Shown here piece after piece: positions 47,973-58,960 of a DNA stretch of 64,000 nucleotides. Each line of letters begins with the position of its first letter. Within the stretch, counting starts at the first letter, position 1. Both the position numbers and the translations under genes were made by a program. The notes under the pieces were generated by a model, which did not search any database, was not told the DNA's origin, and was given only the letters and a program-made list of their open reading frames with translations. The DNA is from Clitopilus passeckerianus. Its lineage: Eukaryota > Basidiomycota > Agaricomycetes > Agaricales > Entolomataceae. Location of the stretch: positions 372,001 to 436,000 of the forward strand of contig CALYLX010000149.1 of assembly GCA_944990035.1 (NCBI GenBank), in the 5' to 3' direction.

Positions 47973-49229
47973 GCAACTTTATCTCCTGGCCCCTGGATTC
48001 CAGCGCCAAGACTACCCTCACATTTATCGCGTTCTTTGACGCGTGTGTGGAGTCTCCTACCACATTTCCATCAGTCATTCATTTGTTTCCTGTCGTCTTC
48101 CAGACTCAAGCACCCATGTCTGATGGTACGACCGCTCATCCATCTTCATCCATTCGGCGGCGCTGCCTACTTGTCACCTTGTACCAAGCCATTCCGCCAT
48201 GTCGGCTATTGTTCCTCCAGCCATCAATTCTCTTGAACTCGGCATCACAATCCGGGCGCGCTCATTCAATTTCGCGTTCTTTGCTGGTATCAAACATCGG
48301 GCTTGATTCTGCCCTGTAACGTTCATTCATCTGCCGGCAATTTAATACATTTCGCTTTTATAGCCTCTATTTCCGCCGTGCACCTCCATCTCCCCTGGTT
48401 ATATCGCCCCATTCTGGGTTTTATTTCCTACCATTCATCTCATCAAGGCTACTTGCGACCCTCATTCAAGATTTCGCGTCGTGGTGCCTCTCAACATTCA
48501 CCATTTCACTTCCAACCCTCCCTCCCTTCTAATCCCGGCCGTCCACTGCGATCAAGTTCACGATAGCTCACAAGTTTACCCCTCAATTCATTATCTATGC
48601 CTTTTGACGGCCGTGATGAGTTCTGTGGCTGTTCGTGCCGCCATTCGGTTTCCGATGCCGACCCGAAGGAGGAGTATAGGGGACATTGGGATTGGTATGT
48701 CCTCGATGCCCCGGTGTCGCATGACCAGGGGCAGGACTAGCTATGCCTAACATGACCACCTCCGAATCACCTTGGCTTCTACCCATGCACTCGCTCTCCA
48801 TCATGGTCCCGGTGTTCTTATAACCGGCCATTCCTCGTCATCCCCGCCTTGACTATATTATCATGGTTAACCTTTCATTCCACCCTTTTCAGGGTCTACC
48901 ACAGTCATGGTCACCTCTTAGATCACTTCCCTGATCAATCTACCTTTTCCTAGTCGTCGTCGGGTACGCGTTTATCCGCCGGTGGCCCGCTCAGGTTTTC
49001 ACACTGCTTGCCTCCCTCCTGGGCCTCCCACTCGACACCTTCTCATTTCAAATTTGCCAACTTCATTCAGCCTCAACTCACCATTCGACACTTCTCGCGT
49101 CAAGTCTTGCATCACCATCAACGCATAGTACCCCAATTCTATCAATATCACGACCGGGTTTCCACATCTCACCCAGTTATTTCGTGATGGACTCAGCATT
49201 CAGGAGGAGTAACGCTCATGCAGCTCACG

Positions 49230-49240
49230 TTGAGGAGGAG
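49230..49240 (+). other. Polypurine tract of the LTR element
   Basis: The purine run TGAGGAGGAG ends at the first base of the 3' LTR, the usual primer position for plus-strand synthesis. Confidence 0.75.
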
Positions 49241-49451
49241 TGTTGATGCGAATTGTGCATTGTGAGCACATTCGCTTTGACCATCGTAGCCCATCTATCA
49301 GAATGGCCACAGCGTCTCATTGTTCTCATTAGATACCATTGTTCTCGTAGAGTGAGTATATATGTATGTTGTAGCGTATAATCATAACTCGTTCGACATG
49401 TTCCCTCTTTCGATCCCTCAGTAATGTCCTGCCCGATTTTTCGTTTCTACA
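49241..49451 (+). repeat. 3' LTR
   Basis: 211 bp, direct copy of the 5' LTR, followed immediately by the right target duplication GTTGG. Confidence 0.93.
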
Positions 49452-49456
49452 GTTGG

Positions 49457-49782
49457 CACGATGCAGAATATTTGGGCGGCCACATTGATTAACATCCATA
49501 ATGAACGCCTTCTATTCAAACCAGTAATTGTTGAGAGTAGTCTGGCATTTTGTGCGGCCGATGTCCTGGTGGTTATCGGTTATCATTGGACAAAGCAGTG
49601 GGAGGTGATTATATTGATCATGTGGGCGCCTGTGGTGGCAGACCCAGCCGATCGATCTGGCCTGGATTTAGCTTTCAAATGCCTCATTCGAGACCTTATC
49701 AGCGTTCAGATGGACATGTTTAACTAGACGAAAGATTTGTGCCTCAACAAATTCGATGTATATTCGAAACCGGGATACCCTT
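49457..49782. other. Gap between LTR element and unknown paralogue A
   Basis: A plus-strand frame of 88 codons (49461-49727) is open but unsupported. Otherwise this is the 3' flank of the minus-strand gene to the right. Confidence 0.35.
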
Positions 49783-50592
49783 TCAGTTGTAATGATGGTG
49801 GATATGTATGTTAACTTTCGTAGCAGTCCCAATCTGAATTCTATGGCCACCCGATCCATCCTTCTTTGCCTTGTATCCCTTGGAACCGCTTCCAGCCTTC
49901 TTGGAAGCGGGGGGTGCTGCTTTGCCCTCACTACGCTCAGAGGTGAAATGTTTACTACCTCTCTTCCGACCATTCTTCTTTGCAGCATCCGAATCCAAAA
50001 AGTCCTCGCTCGTATCTGGGGTGTCCGAGAGACCTGCGACGCCCTCTATGATCTTCAATAATCCTGGAAGGATTGTACCCTTCAAGTTCCTTTCGACCTT
50101 GACCTTCCTGGAACTTTTGTCAGGAAACCGAATCAAAAACTTGAAAACGCGTCTCCCTGTGCGCGATTCGTTGGTGGTGAAGGTAAACCCACAGTCCTTC
50201 AGAAGCATCTGAAGGTTCTTCTTGAAGATGTGTTTGTACGGATCCAGGCGCTGGTGCCAGTTGATGGTCGTCAGCTTGAGAGCAAAGGAGGGATCCGCCG
50301 CGTAGTCAGGCAGTTTGAGTGGATTTCCGCGTGAAACGCTTTCGATAAGGTCGTAGGCCCTACAAAGTAGTGTTAGCTACAGTTTGTTGGCTGTGTATCG
50401 AATAACTTGAATTCATTCATTCACTTACTCAAGTTCGATTCTTTCCATGAGGGCCCAACGGGCAGCCTTCAACCATTCTTCAGCCTTCTTAGTTAATTTC
50501 ACGTCGTAACTGCTCCGAGCTGCGTTAATGGAAGCCTCAAAGATGGTAGATACTTGGGCAAGAGTAGCACGTTGGCCAGCACCGTTGGCCAT
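49783..50592 (-). CDS. Unknown protein, tandem paralogue A (246 aa)
   Basis: Exon 1 (50429-50592) codes MANGAGQRATLAQVSTIFE, ARSSYDVKLTKKAEEWLKAA and ALMERIELE. Exon 2 (49783-50359) codes AYDLIESVSRGNPLKLPDYA, then INWHQRLDPYKHIFKKNLQ, LKDCGFTFTTNE and FKFLIRFPDKSSRKVKVE. The last third is Lys/Gly/Ser-rich, nuclear-looking, and ends with a His run (IHIHHHYN). The intron is phase 2 (GTAAGT to TAG). The gene next to it (50998-51765) has a first exon of the same 164 nt and the same intron phase, and aligns through most of its length. I do not recognise the domain, which is helical at the N-terminus and alpha/beta in the middle. Confidence 0.8.
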
Positions 50593-50997
50593 CGTTATGC
50601 GTTACGAATAAGCTGTGTTTGATCCCACCGTTGAGAATGTTGTTTATATTTATAAATGATTTGACCATGTTTAAATGACGACCGCTATCAGCATCTGCTA
50701 TCTAACCATAGCGGGCGAGTGGACTATTCGCTCGGCGACCGCGTCATCCAAGGGTAGGTGACTGCTTCTGAATATCAAACTTGTGAGTTGATAGCTGTAG
50801 AATAATATATGCACCAGCGTCCTTTGACCATAGTATTCGTCGCAGCTCAAGTCCAGTGAGACCAAGGTGTCCTGTTTAGAATAAGAATAATCATTGCTTT
50901 AAAGGTATTATATTGCGGATAAATTACGATCCCCCCCATGTCGATGTAAGCCGGCAAGGGAACCTTTTCATTGTGTGAGGTGCCGACGGTGAGCAGC
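50593..50997. promoter_or_regulatory. Promoter region of paralogue A
   Basis: About 400 bp between two minus-strand paralogues with no coding content that I can support. Confidence 0.4.
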
Positions 50998-51765
50998 CTA
51001 TTTCCTCCTCCCTCTCCGGCTCGATGAAGCGACGGGCTCAGTCGTATTCGAAGCAGACAGTGCCCGAGCAGTAGATAGTCGGGTTCTTTTGGCTACCGCA
51101 GGGCCGTTGTGGGGGCCATCGAGCTTCTTCACGTCCGGTTTGGCGTCTTCATCGTCCTCCGAATTCCGTTTTCGACGTCTAGATGTCGAGGCGTTTGCGT
51201 TCGGGGTGTGCGATTTTTGTGTTATTCGTAAGACACTGGCCGAGAACGACTTGATAGCTTCAGGTTTGATTACGCCTCCCTCCCTTTTCACGGTTCTGTT
51301 CGAGATCTCTTGAGGAAATCTGATCCCGACGTATAGGCTGTGAAATAAACCGTCCGGGCGAATGATGGCGTCTAATCCACAGTCTGTTACTAATGCGCTG
51401 ATATTCTCCGTAAATTGTTCCTTATACGGAGCCAACGCTGGAGGCCAAGAGTTGGTAAAGATTACAAGAGGAATCGTCGGGTCGAGCACCCAGCCAGGCA
51501 GCTGTAAAGGATCCTTGAGATCTGCTTTCTGTGCAAGGTCATAAAAGCTAAACAAAGCTGTTTGAAAGAACTTTGTGCAAAGTTGTGGCGAAGGCACTCA
51601 CCTGGCTTCAATGTCTTTCATTAATTTGACACGGGTTGAATTGAGCCATTCTGCCGCTTTAGCATCGAGATTACCAGCACTTCGGCTTCTAACCGCTGCA
51701 ATGCAGTTATTGAATAGTTCTGACACTTGTTTCAAGTCTGTCTCTTGTTTGACACTGGGAGCCAT
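50998..51765 (-). CDS. Unknown protein, tandem paralogue B (237 aa)
   Basis: Exon 1 (51602-51765, 164 nt) codes MAPSVKQETDLKQVSELFNN, LDAKAAEWLNSTRVKLM and DIEA. Exon 2 (50998-51547) codes FYDLAQKADLKDPLQLPGW, then WPPALAPYKEQFTENISALV, DCGLDAIIRPDG and YVGIRFPQ. The tail has a basic cluster SRRRKRN, then an acidic stretch, then SSSRRGRRK, typical of nuclear proteins. The intron is phase 2 (GTGAGT to TTTAG). Shared with paralogue A are the AEWL helix, the YDL start of exon 2, a PYK..F..N motif, DCG and an IRFP motif. The tails are unrelated. Function is unknown. Confidence 0.8.
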
Positions 51766-52093
51766 GGTGTTGGGGAGATTCTGAGAGCTGAGACCACATC
51801 TTGGTGGCTTTCGCGAGACGTCACGGAATGTGACTAATTATCTTCGGTCACGCAGGCTTGATAACCGGCCCGAACCCCTTTCGTCGACGTTTGTGCCAGA
51901 ACGATTCTCCACAGAATGTTGGCAGGAACCGACGGCCATCAGCTCAATCCATGTGAGTCCTGTGGAAGAGCGTAGCCGTGTCAATGGATATGTATCGACC
52001 ATGTGGTCTATTTTCAGCCTTTCGATGAGGTATATAAAGTTGGTATGACCCGTTAGCCATCTCTGCTCTTCGCCAGAAGCATTAGGATCCGGA
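51766..52093. promoter_or_regulatory. Divergent promoter region
   Basis: A 328-bp stretch between the start of paralogue B (minus) and the UNC93-like transporter (plus). The two genes must share this space for their promoters. I did not identify specific elements. Confidence 0.5.
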
Positions 52094-54284
52094 ATGGCTG
52101 CAAGCACAGAAATGCCTGCTGTCTCGAGCAACTCTCAGAGCTATCTGAGGCAACTATGGACGAGGCCCTATACTCAGATTATCCTGATTTCGCTCATATG
52201 TTTCTGCTGCCCGGGTGTGTCTCCAGTTTTACCGAGCCGCAGGGCGCAGAGCTGACCGTTCACTTTAACAGGAATGTACAACGCCATTTCCGGTCTTGGA
52301 GGTTCTGGTCAGCTCGACAGCACCGTTGCTGCTAACGCTACGGTCGCCCTTCTGGCTGCCACCGCTGCCTCTGCTATCACTCTTGTGCCACCCATTTTCG
52401 ACGTAAGCCTTCCTTTACGACATGACAGGTGATAAGAATCTTACACACTCTCACAGATGTTTGGTCCTCGTGCTTGCTTGCTCATCGGTAAGTATTGAAT
52501 GGTTTTTTACGGATCTTAGCTAACCACTGTCCACAGGTGGTTGGACTTACGCCCTGTACTCCGGCGCGCTTCTGTGCTACAACCACACTCAGAACTCAGC
52601 TTTCGTTATCGCGAGCGGTGCTATTCTGGGTATCGGCGCCTCTTTCCTTTGGGTCGCTCAAGGAGCCGTAAGTCTATCATATTTTCGTCTTTCTGAGCTC
52701 TCTCTGAACTATCGATACCCGCCCACAGATCATGGTCTCGTACACCACGGCTGAATGGAAAGGACGAGCTATAGCAACGTTCTGGGTGCGTCTCCACATA
52801 TCCCATCCCCTTCCCCTCCGGATCAAATATATTAACCGACGAGGGCAGGTTATTTTTAACTTAGGAGGGGGAATAGGCTCTTTCATATCCTTCGGCTTGA
52901 ACTATAACTCCAAGGGCGGGACCGTCTCCGATGGAACATGTGCGTGTGCCTTACTTTCTCCTGACTGTGCCTTGTTGCCTCGATAACATTGTACTGATTA
53001 TTTTCTCCCTGGGATTTTAGATGGTGCATTCATGGCTATTATGCGTGAGTTACCCCTCAAGCTTTCTCCTATCACGGGGAAATCTGACATCGTGTTTCTC
53101 CTTTCTGTACAGTGGTTGGATGGCTCCTGTCGGTCTTCATCGCCCCGCCTCACAAAGTCATTCGTTCTGACGGCTCTATCGCTGGCCCACCTCCCCTCGG
53201 GTTCAAGCGTGGCACCTTCTCTTTGTCACTCAAGCGAGAGGCGGCCAACTTCAAGCTTGCGTTGACCAAGTGGGAGATTTGGCTCCTCATTCCTGCGTTC
53301 TTCTGCGCCAACTTCTTCTACTCATACCAGCAAAATACTGTCAATGGTGCGTCCCTTGCTTTACCCGATCTTCCCTCGCCATTCACCTGAGACCTTCACA
53401 GGCAACACATTCACTCTCCGCACCAGGTCCCTCAACGGTGCAACCTATTGGATCGCGCAGATGGTGAGTTTCGTCCCATCGCTCTTCTTCGTGTCTTAGG
53501 CTGTGAACTGACTCCGACCCCTCCTATCAGGTTGGCGGTCTCGCCATCGGTCTCCTCCTCGATCTTAAATATCTCACCCGCCCTCAACGTGCGCTCCTCG
53601 GCTACGTCTTCATATTCGTTACCGGCTTCGCCATCTGGGGAGGTGGTCTCGCCTTCCAGAAATGGGCTAACGCTCAAGGCAAGAAGCAGTGGCTTGACTT
53701 CTCGGATTCCAAAACATTCATTGGTCCTTTCTGGCTGTACGTCTCATCCACTTCTGCTTTTGGTTCCCAGCCCTGATATTCCCCTTCGTAGATACTTCTT
53801 CTATGGTGCCTTTGATGCCTTCTGGCAGGTATGCATTACTTGCTTTTGAGTAGTCCTATTCCTGACTTTGCGGCCAGTCGTACTGCTACTGGCTGATGGC
53901 TGCCATCGCTCAAACCCCGGGAGAAGCTGCCAAATACGTTGGATGTACGTGGTTTCATACTTCCGCTCACTACTCTAGTACTGAATCCTTACCTCGACAG
54001 TGTACAAGACCTTCCAAGCCTCAGGTGGTGCAGTCGCCTGGCGAATTAACGCCCTCAAATGTGAATACTTTCCCCTGTTTTTTCCCCTACATAATGCTCA
54101 TGGTACCCGCATAGATCCTGCGCTTACTCAACTCGCGATCAACTGGGGTCTCCTCGGCGCAGCCCTTCTCTTCGCCATTCCTACCATTCTGACGATCAAG
54201 CCGATCGAGCAGTATGTTCCAGAGGGCGACTCTTCCAAGTCTACCGAGAAGAAGACGTCCAAGGAGGAGCTGGAGATGGCTTGA
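52094..54284 (+). CDS. UNC93-like major facilitator superfamily protein
   Basis: A multi-pass membrane protein of the UNC93/DUF895 group, whose yeast relatives are uncharacterised transporters. It starts MAASTEMPAVSSNSQSYLRQ, then has the first membrane segment IILISLICFCCPG, which joins by an intron (GTGTGT to AACAG) to GMYNAISGLGGSGQ. Further segments are ACLLIGGWTYALYSGALL, FVIASGAILGIGASFLWVAQ, VIFNLGGGIGSFISFGL, VVGWLLSVFIAPP, WLLIPAFFCANFFYSYQQ, MVGGLAIGLLLDL, YVFIFVTGFAIWGGG, FWLYFFYGAFDAFWQ, SYCYWLMAAIAQTPGEAA and LAINWGLLGAALLFAIPT. The C-terminus is charged (EKKTSKEELEMA). The motif set and about a dozen introns are typical of the basidiomycete family. Confidence 0.9.
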
Positions 54285-54664
54285 GCATTGCTATAACCGA
54301 CCAAACACATTTTACGAATACCTTAGGACACGCTGTTACATGACTTTACATATATCCTGCGAAGGCTGAGATTCTCATCGAGTTCTGTATGATTTGCGGG
54401 TGCTGTACGATGCGTCTATATTGATGACATATACCAAATTAATAGTGTATTTGGGGTTCTGAGCAGGGCGTGTAGATATGATGTCGAAAGTTTGCAAGTT
54501 ATGAATACAGGGTGCGTCGTCGGTTCAAGACAGCAAATAGGTAGTGTAAAGTCTACTCGAGATTAATTGTAAAGGAATGTTGCGCAAGAGTGTCTGAGTG
54601 CCAAGCGTTAGCTTTCTTTCGGTACTGTGCATAGAAGCGAAGGCGTACCGATAGCAAATGATGA
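54285..54664. terminator. Convergent 3' flanks of transporter and Lon
   Basis: About 380 bp between two converging genes. No coding content. Both 3' untranslated regions and poly(A) sites should lie here; I did not pick out specific signals. Confidence 0.4.
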
Positions 54665-57600
54665 TCATAGCAATGTATCCTTCCACCTCTCGAGGATAGG
54701 CTCGTTCTTGAACACCTCTTCTAACACCTCCTTCACGGTGTCCACGTAAACGAACCTGATACCCTCCTTTACGCTGTCGGGAACGTTGGCTTCAATATCA
54801 GCCCTGTTTGCAGCAGGTGCGATAATAGTCTTGATGCCGGCACGGTGGGCAGCGAGAATCTTCTCCTTGAGGCCGCCAACGGGGAGGACTTGCCCCACGA
54901 GCGAAATTTCACCAGTCATGGCTAGCAAGGAAGTAGTCAATTTCAAGGCCCTGAGGCAGCGGAGATAGATCGGACGTACCAATATCTGGGCTAATCTTGG
55001 TCCGGGTGAAAAGACTGACGAAGGCACTCAGTATCGCCGTTCCAGCGCTCGGGCCCTCCTTGCCTATGCTTCCCTCCGGCATATGCACATGGACGTCCTG
55101 GTCATTGAGGAACTGGTCGGTCGGTGTAGGCGTGATACCAAGCTCATAGGCATGGGCTTTAACCCAGGAAAGGCCAATCTGGGCGGACTCGCGGATAACT
55201 TCGCCAAGCTTGCCCGTAAGTTGGAGGCCGCCTTTGCCTGGCATGCTCTGCATAAAATCCGTTAGTTAACGTGCAAAAGAAAATATACTGAAAAAAAACC
55301 AACCATGGCTTCAACAGGCATCACTGCTCCACTGCCATTACCCAGGTATCCCAATCCAGTGCTGACACCAGGTGGGGGTGGTTTAGCGTACAAGCGGTCC
55401 TTCTGGTAGACAGGCGGGCCAACGTAGTCCTTGAGATTCTCCGCCGTGATCCTGATATGCACAGAATCAGGGACTGGCATGGGCTTGCGCTGCTGAGTGG
55501 TGACCGATGGTGGAGTATCTTCAGACGCTTCAGGTGTGGTGTCAGCTGGGGTGGTAGCTGCAGGTGACGGTGCAGGCTCTGCAGAGGTGGGAGGTGCATT
55601 TTCAGACGTCGCTGCATTCTCTGTCGCTGGTGTTGATTCCTCAGGGACGGTGGCTTCAGTGGCAGCAGCTGGAGCAGTTGCTTCAGCTTCCTTGGCAGCT
55701 TCTTTAGCTTCCTCTGGCTCGGGGAAGGCGTCTTCTCCTAGATCCTGGACAACCTTGAGAGCAGCCTTGCGGTAGATCTATAAAAGCAAGGGCACAAACA
55801 ACATCAGCTCTTAAGTCTACAAAAACGGATGCTAACACAAACTTTGTCAATGTGTTTCTTGAGATTCCTGACACCGCTCTCACGACAGTAGTACTTGATG
55901 AGGACGTCAACTGCCTCCCGCTCAAGATTCACATCGGCAGTAGACAGGCCTGAAGCTTCTTTGGCTTGCGGTCCAAGATATCTATCCAACGAATATCCAA
56001 TCAGCAGGTTGAAGATACACGATGGGCCGGGCCATACCGTTCAGCAATCATAGCCTTCTCTTCGCTGACATATCCGCTGACCTCAATGACTTCCATTCGG
56101 TCAAGGAGAGGGGCGGGAATAGTATCAAGGTTGTTGGCAGTGCAGACGAACAGAACACGGGACAAATCAACGGGAACATCCATGCTGTGAGGGCAATATT
56201 GTCAGATCGAGCTTGGACAAGAAAATGAGGGAACAATCGCAAAAGTTGATTTTGTTTGGGGCTTTGCGAAGGAAATTCAGGACTTACTAATGGTCCAAGA
56301 AACTGCTGTTTTGTTCGGGGTCGAGCATCTCCAGCAATGCGCTTGCGGGATCGCCATTAATGCCTCGCCCGATTTTGTCAACCTCGTCAATGAGCACGAG
56401 TGGGTTCTCGGTGCCAACACGCTTGAGAGCTTGGATGATTTTTCCGGGAAGAGCACTACAGAAGCAATTAGCCCCGGAAAGAAATCGATAGCGCAGAAAC
56501 AAACATACCCAACATAGGTCCTCCTGTGACCCTTAATCTCGGCGACATCCGTCAACCCACCAACACTGAAGCGGAAGAACCGTCGTCCTACAGCACCAGC
56601 GACGCTCTTGCCAATACTGGTTTTCCCAACACCGGGAGGGCCAACAAGACAGATGATCTTGCCCATAACGCTGCCCTTCAGCTTTCCGACAGCGAGGAAC
56701 TCCATAATCCGGGACTTGACGTCCTCGAGCCCATAATGGTCGGCATCAAGGATTTTACGGGCGCGGGGGAGTGACAATAGGTCAGCAGTATGTGAACCCC
56801 AAGGGATGGACGTCAACCAGTCGAGGTAATTCCTAGTGACAGAGGCTTCGGAGGAAGCAGGCTCGAGGGTGGCGAGTTTGGCGATTTCCTCGTCGAATAC
56901 CTTGCGGACGAGCTCAGGCATGTTGAGCTTGGCTGCCCTGCCCTTGAATTTCTCGATGAGCTTGTCCTTTCCGTCGGATTCCATGCCAAGTTCTTTCTTG
57001 ATACCCTTGAGCTGCTCCATGAGGTAGTATTCCCGCTGGCGTTTGGCAATCTTGCTGTCTACGTCGCGAGAAAGCTTTGACTGCAATTGGGCGTTGATGA
57101 GCTCCTTCTTGAGCACAAGAAGAGCCTTCTGCAAGCGGTCCTCAACAACCAAGCTTTCCAGGACGTCTTGGAGCTCTCCAACTTCGCCTGTTGAGACAGC
57201 GGCTGCGAAGTCGGCCAACTTGTCTGGTTCGTCAAAGACGTTCGAGGCAACTTGGTTTATCGAGAAGTTGGTGATCTGGTCCCGGAAGAGAGGGTTGAGC
57301 TGAGCAATATCCTTGAAGACAGAGACAATCTCGGACATGAAGGCCCGGATATACTGGTTGTCCTTTTGGAAGGGTTGCGTTTGCAGATTGTCCACCCGGA
57401 CGATAGAAATAGGGTGAGAGTGCAGGAAGGATGTTTGAACCGGACCTGAGGAATCTGGTCAATAAAGAAATCTCAAGATAGAAAAGAAGGCTTACCATCG
57501 ATAACCGCTTGGGACTCCGTCTGTGGAGGGGGATGCTCGACTGTTTGCGGAGTGTCCTCTGGTTTCACCGTCACGGTCGAAGTTTCACCAGACTTGAGCA

Positions 57601-58357
57601 GTTCTGCAATCCTTATCCGTCGATGGGGGTAGAGCACTGCAGTAAGCCCTTCCTCTTCTTTGCCTTCACTTGCGACACCGGCACCGGTACTTGACGAGGC
57701 GCTGAAAACGCTCGTGATTTGCGCAAATACTCCGACCTCATGAACCTGGCTTTTATCCGTAATAATATCGCTGTCCGTATTTTCGTCTTTGAGCAGGAAA
57801 GCACCGAGGTATGGCTGGCCGCGCTTCATCATGTCTTTGATAGCGGCGACCACTGCAGGATTCTTGATAACCACTGCCTTGTAAAAGCCAGGGAATAGCG
57901 GCCGCCGAGCAATAGGAAGTGCCAGAACCTGTGGATAGTGTTCCGGAACAGATTGCTTAGCTATTGAGGATGAATTAGACGAGGGTGGGGCCGATGAAGC
58001 GCTCTGTGGGTGGGACGGGGTAGGGGGCGTGGAAGGATCGTCGGAGGGAGGTGTTGCCGGTGGTGTTGACGAGGAAGATGAAGACGACTCAGAATCCGAT
58101 AAGCTTTCTGAGGACGAAGCATCCGAAGCTTTATCTTCCTCCGAAGTCTCTTCCGGTTGTTGGTCCTCTTCATTGGACTCTTCCGGTTTGTCCTCCTGGG
58201 GATTCTTAGAGTTTATCCATCTCGGATAGAGAGTTCTTGGTGTCTGTTTGTATGCCACCCGTGCAGTTACAGTGAACTGTCTTCTAGCCTGGGCTCGTAC
58301 AGGTAGACGGCCCGATACAGTAGCAAGCCGTAAGGCATTCAAGCCAAGCCAGCTCAT
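54665..58357 (-). CDS. pim1: Mitochondrial Lon protease (PIM1)
   Basis: An ATP-dependent protease of the mitochondrial matrix that removes damaged proteins. The N-terminus [19 protein letters not shown] continues with many Arg and no acids, a mitochondrial presequence, then a Ser/Glu/Pro-rich low-complexity segment (about 58000-58200), then the Lon N domain ([20 protein letters not shown]). The helical neck holds [20 protein letters not shown]. The AAA+ module has Walker A GPPGVGKT and [11 protein letters not shown], then Walker [12 protein letters not shown]. The proteolytic domain has the Ser in [10 protein letters not shown] and the Lys in [14 protein letters not shown]. It ends RWKDTLL. 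Length is about 1,100 residues, as in other fungal Lon proteins, with about seven short introns. A Pro/Ala/Ser/Thr-rich spacer (about 55490-55720) between AAA and protease domains is longer than in yeast. Confidence 0.95.
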
Positions 58358-58960
58358 GGCGAATTAATCTGCTATTATCCTGCAAGAATGTCAGTAAAAG
58401 AAACTTTAGAGCCAATGTCGTCCTACCCTTTCTCTAAGAGTAGTCAAACTCTCATTCGTCGCTGACTTGGTCGTGGTCGTTGTACGTGGTGAGCTCAGCG
58501 TCACAGTAAGCACCAAAGATTTGGATTATGTTATGCCAGTCACATGACCAAAACGCGTCGCGTCGTATCGGCCGAACTGTCTGAACCCAAGCAGGCTCCT
58601 TGAAATCGAAGCAATCTCATGAAGTAAAAAGCGGACGTTGAGGTGCTACATAAGTTGAGAGGTAAGTATACAGTCCCCAATGAATTCAGTTCACCCTCCC
58701 AAAGCCCCGACGAGCTCGACACACTTTGATTGAGAACATATAACCAAGGCCCTATTCGAACACAGAGGATACAGTCTACTGTATCCGGAGAATAAAACTC
58801 ATTTGCATCGGTATGAGCCGTATGCGTCGCATTCTACCACTATTGGCTCACACAAGTGTCATGGGCCAACGTTTCCCGCCCTCGCCAAGTTGGCTTGACT
58901 CGCGATGGGTTTTATGAGTTAATCCGACTCGGCGGGGCTACTAATATACGGGGAACCATA
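58358..58960. other. Lon upstream region with a copy of a dispersed repeat
   Basis: The first about 150 bp upstream of the Lon start should hold its promoter. Bases about 58510-58706 are a diverged copy of the stretch at 60626-60808. No coding content is supported. Confidence 0.5.
58510..58706 (+). repeat. Dispersed repeat, copy 1
   Basis: The shared landmarks with copy 2 are GCACCAA followed by TTTGGATTA, then CTGAACCCAAGCAGGCTC, then ATCGAAGC, GTAGTAAA or GAAGTAAA, then TGAGRTGCTRCATAA, and a final CARTCCCC. Order and spacing are kept; overall similarity is moderate. Confidence 0.8.

Larger units (their letters stand above)
47197..49451 (+). mobile_element. Non-autonomous LTR retrotransposon, 2,255 bp
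   Basis: Two direct LTRs (207 and 211 bp) bound a 1,837-bp internal part. Both LTRs start TGTTGATG and end CTACA, and the element is flanked by the 5-bp duplication GTTGG (47192-47196 and 49452-49456). A purine tract (GAGGAGGAG) sits directly before the 3' LTR, as a polypurine tract should, which fixes the plus-strand orientation. A TGG at 47409, six bases inside the 5' LTR, could open a primer binding site. The internal part is pyrimidine-rich, its longest open frames are about 90 codons, and none resembles gag, protease, reverse transcriptase or integrase. It would have to be mobilised in trans, like TRIM or LARD elements. The LTRs differ by two substitutions and one 4-bp indel, so the insertion is young. 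Confidence 0.92.

Noticed and set aside
47404..49240. Several frames of about 90 codons inside the LTR element as possible gag or accessory genes
   Set aside because: They are overlapping, pyrimidine-driven frames with no protease, reverse transcriptase, integrase or zinc-knuckle motif.
51838..52131. 97-codon minus-strand frame that could look like a short gene between divergent genes
   Set aside because: It overlaps the first exon and promoter of the UNC93-like gene on the other strand, which has clear family support.
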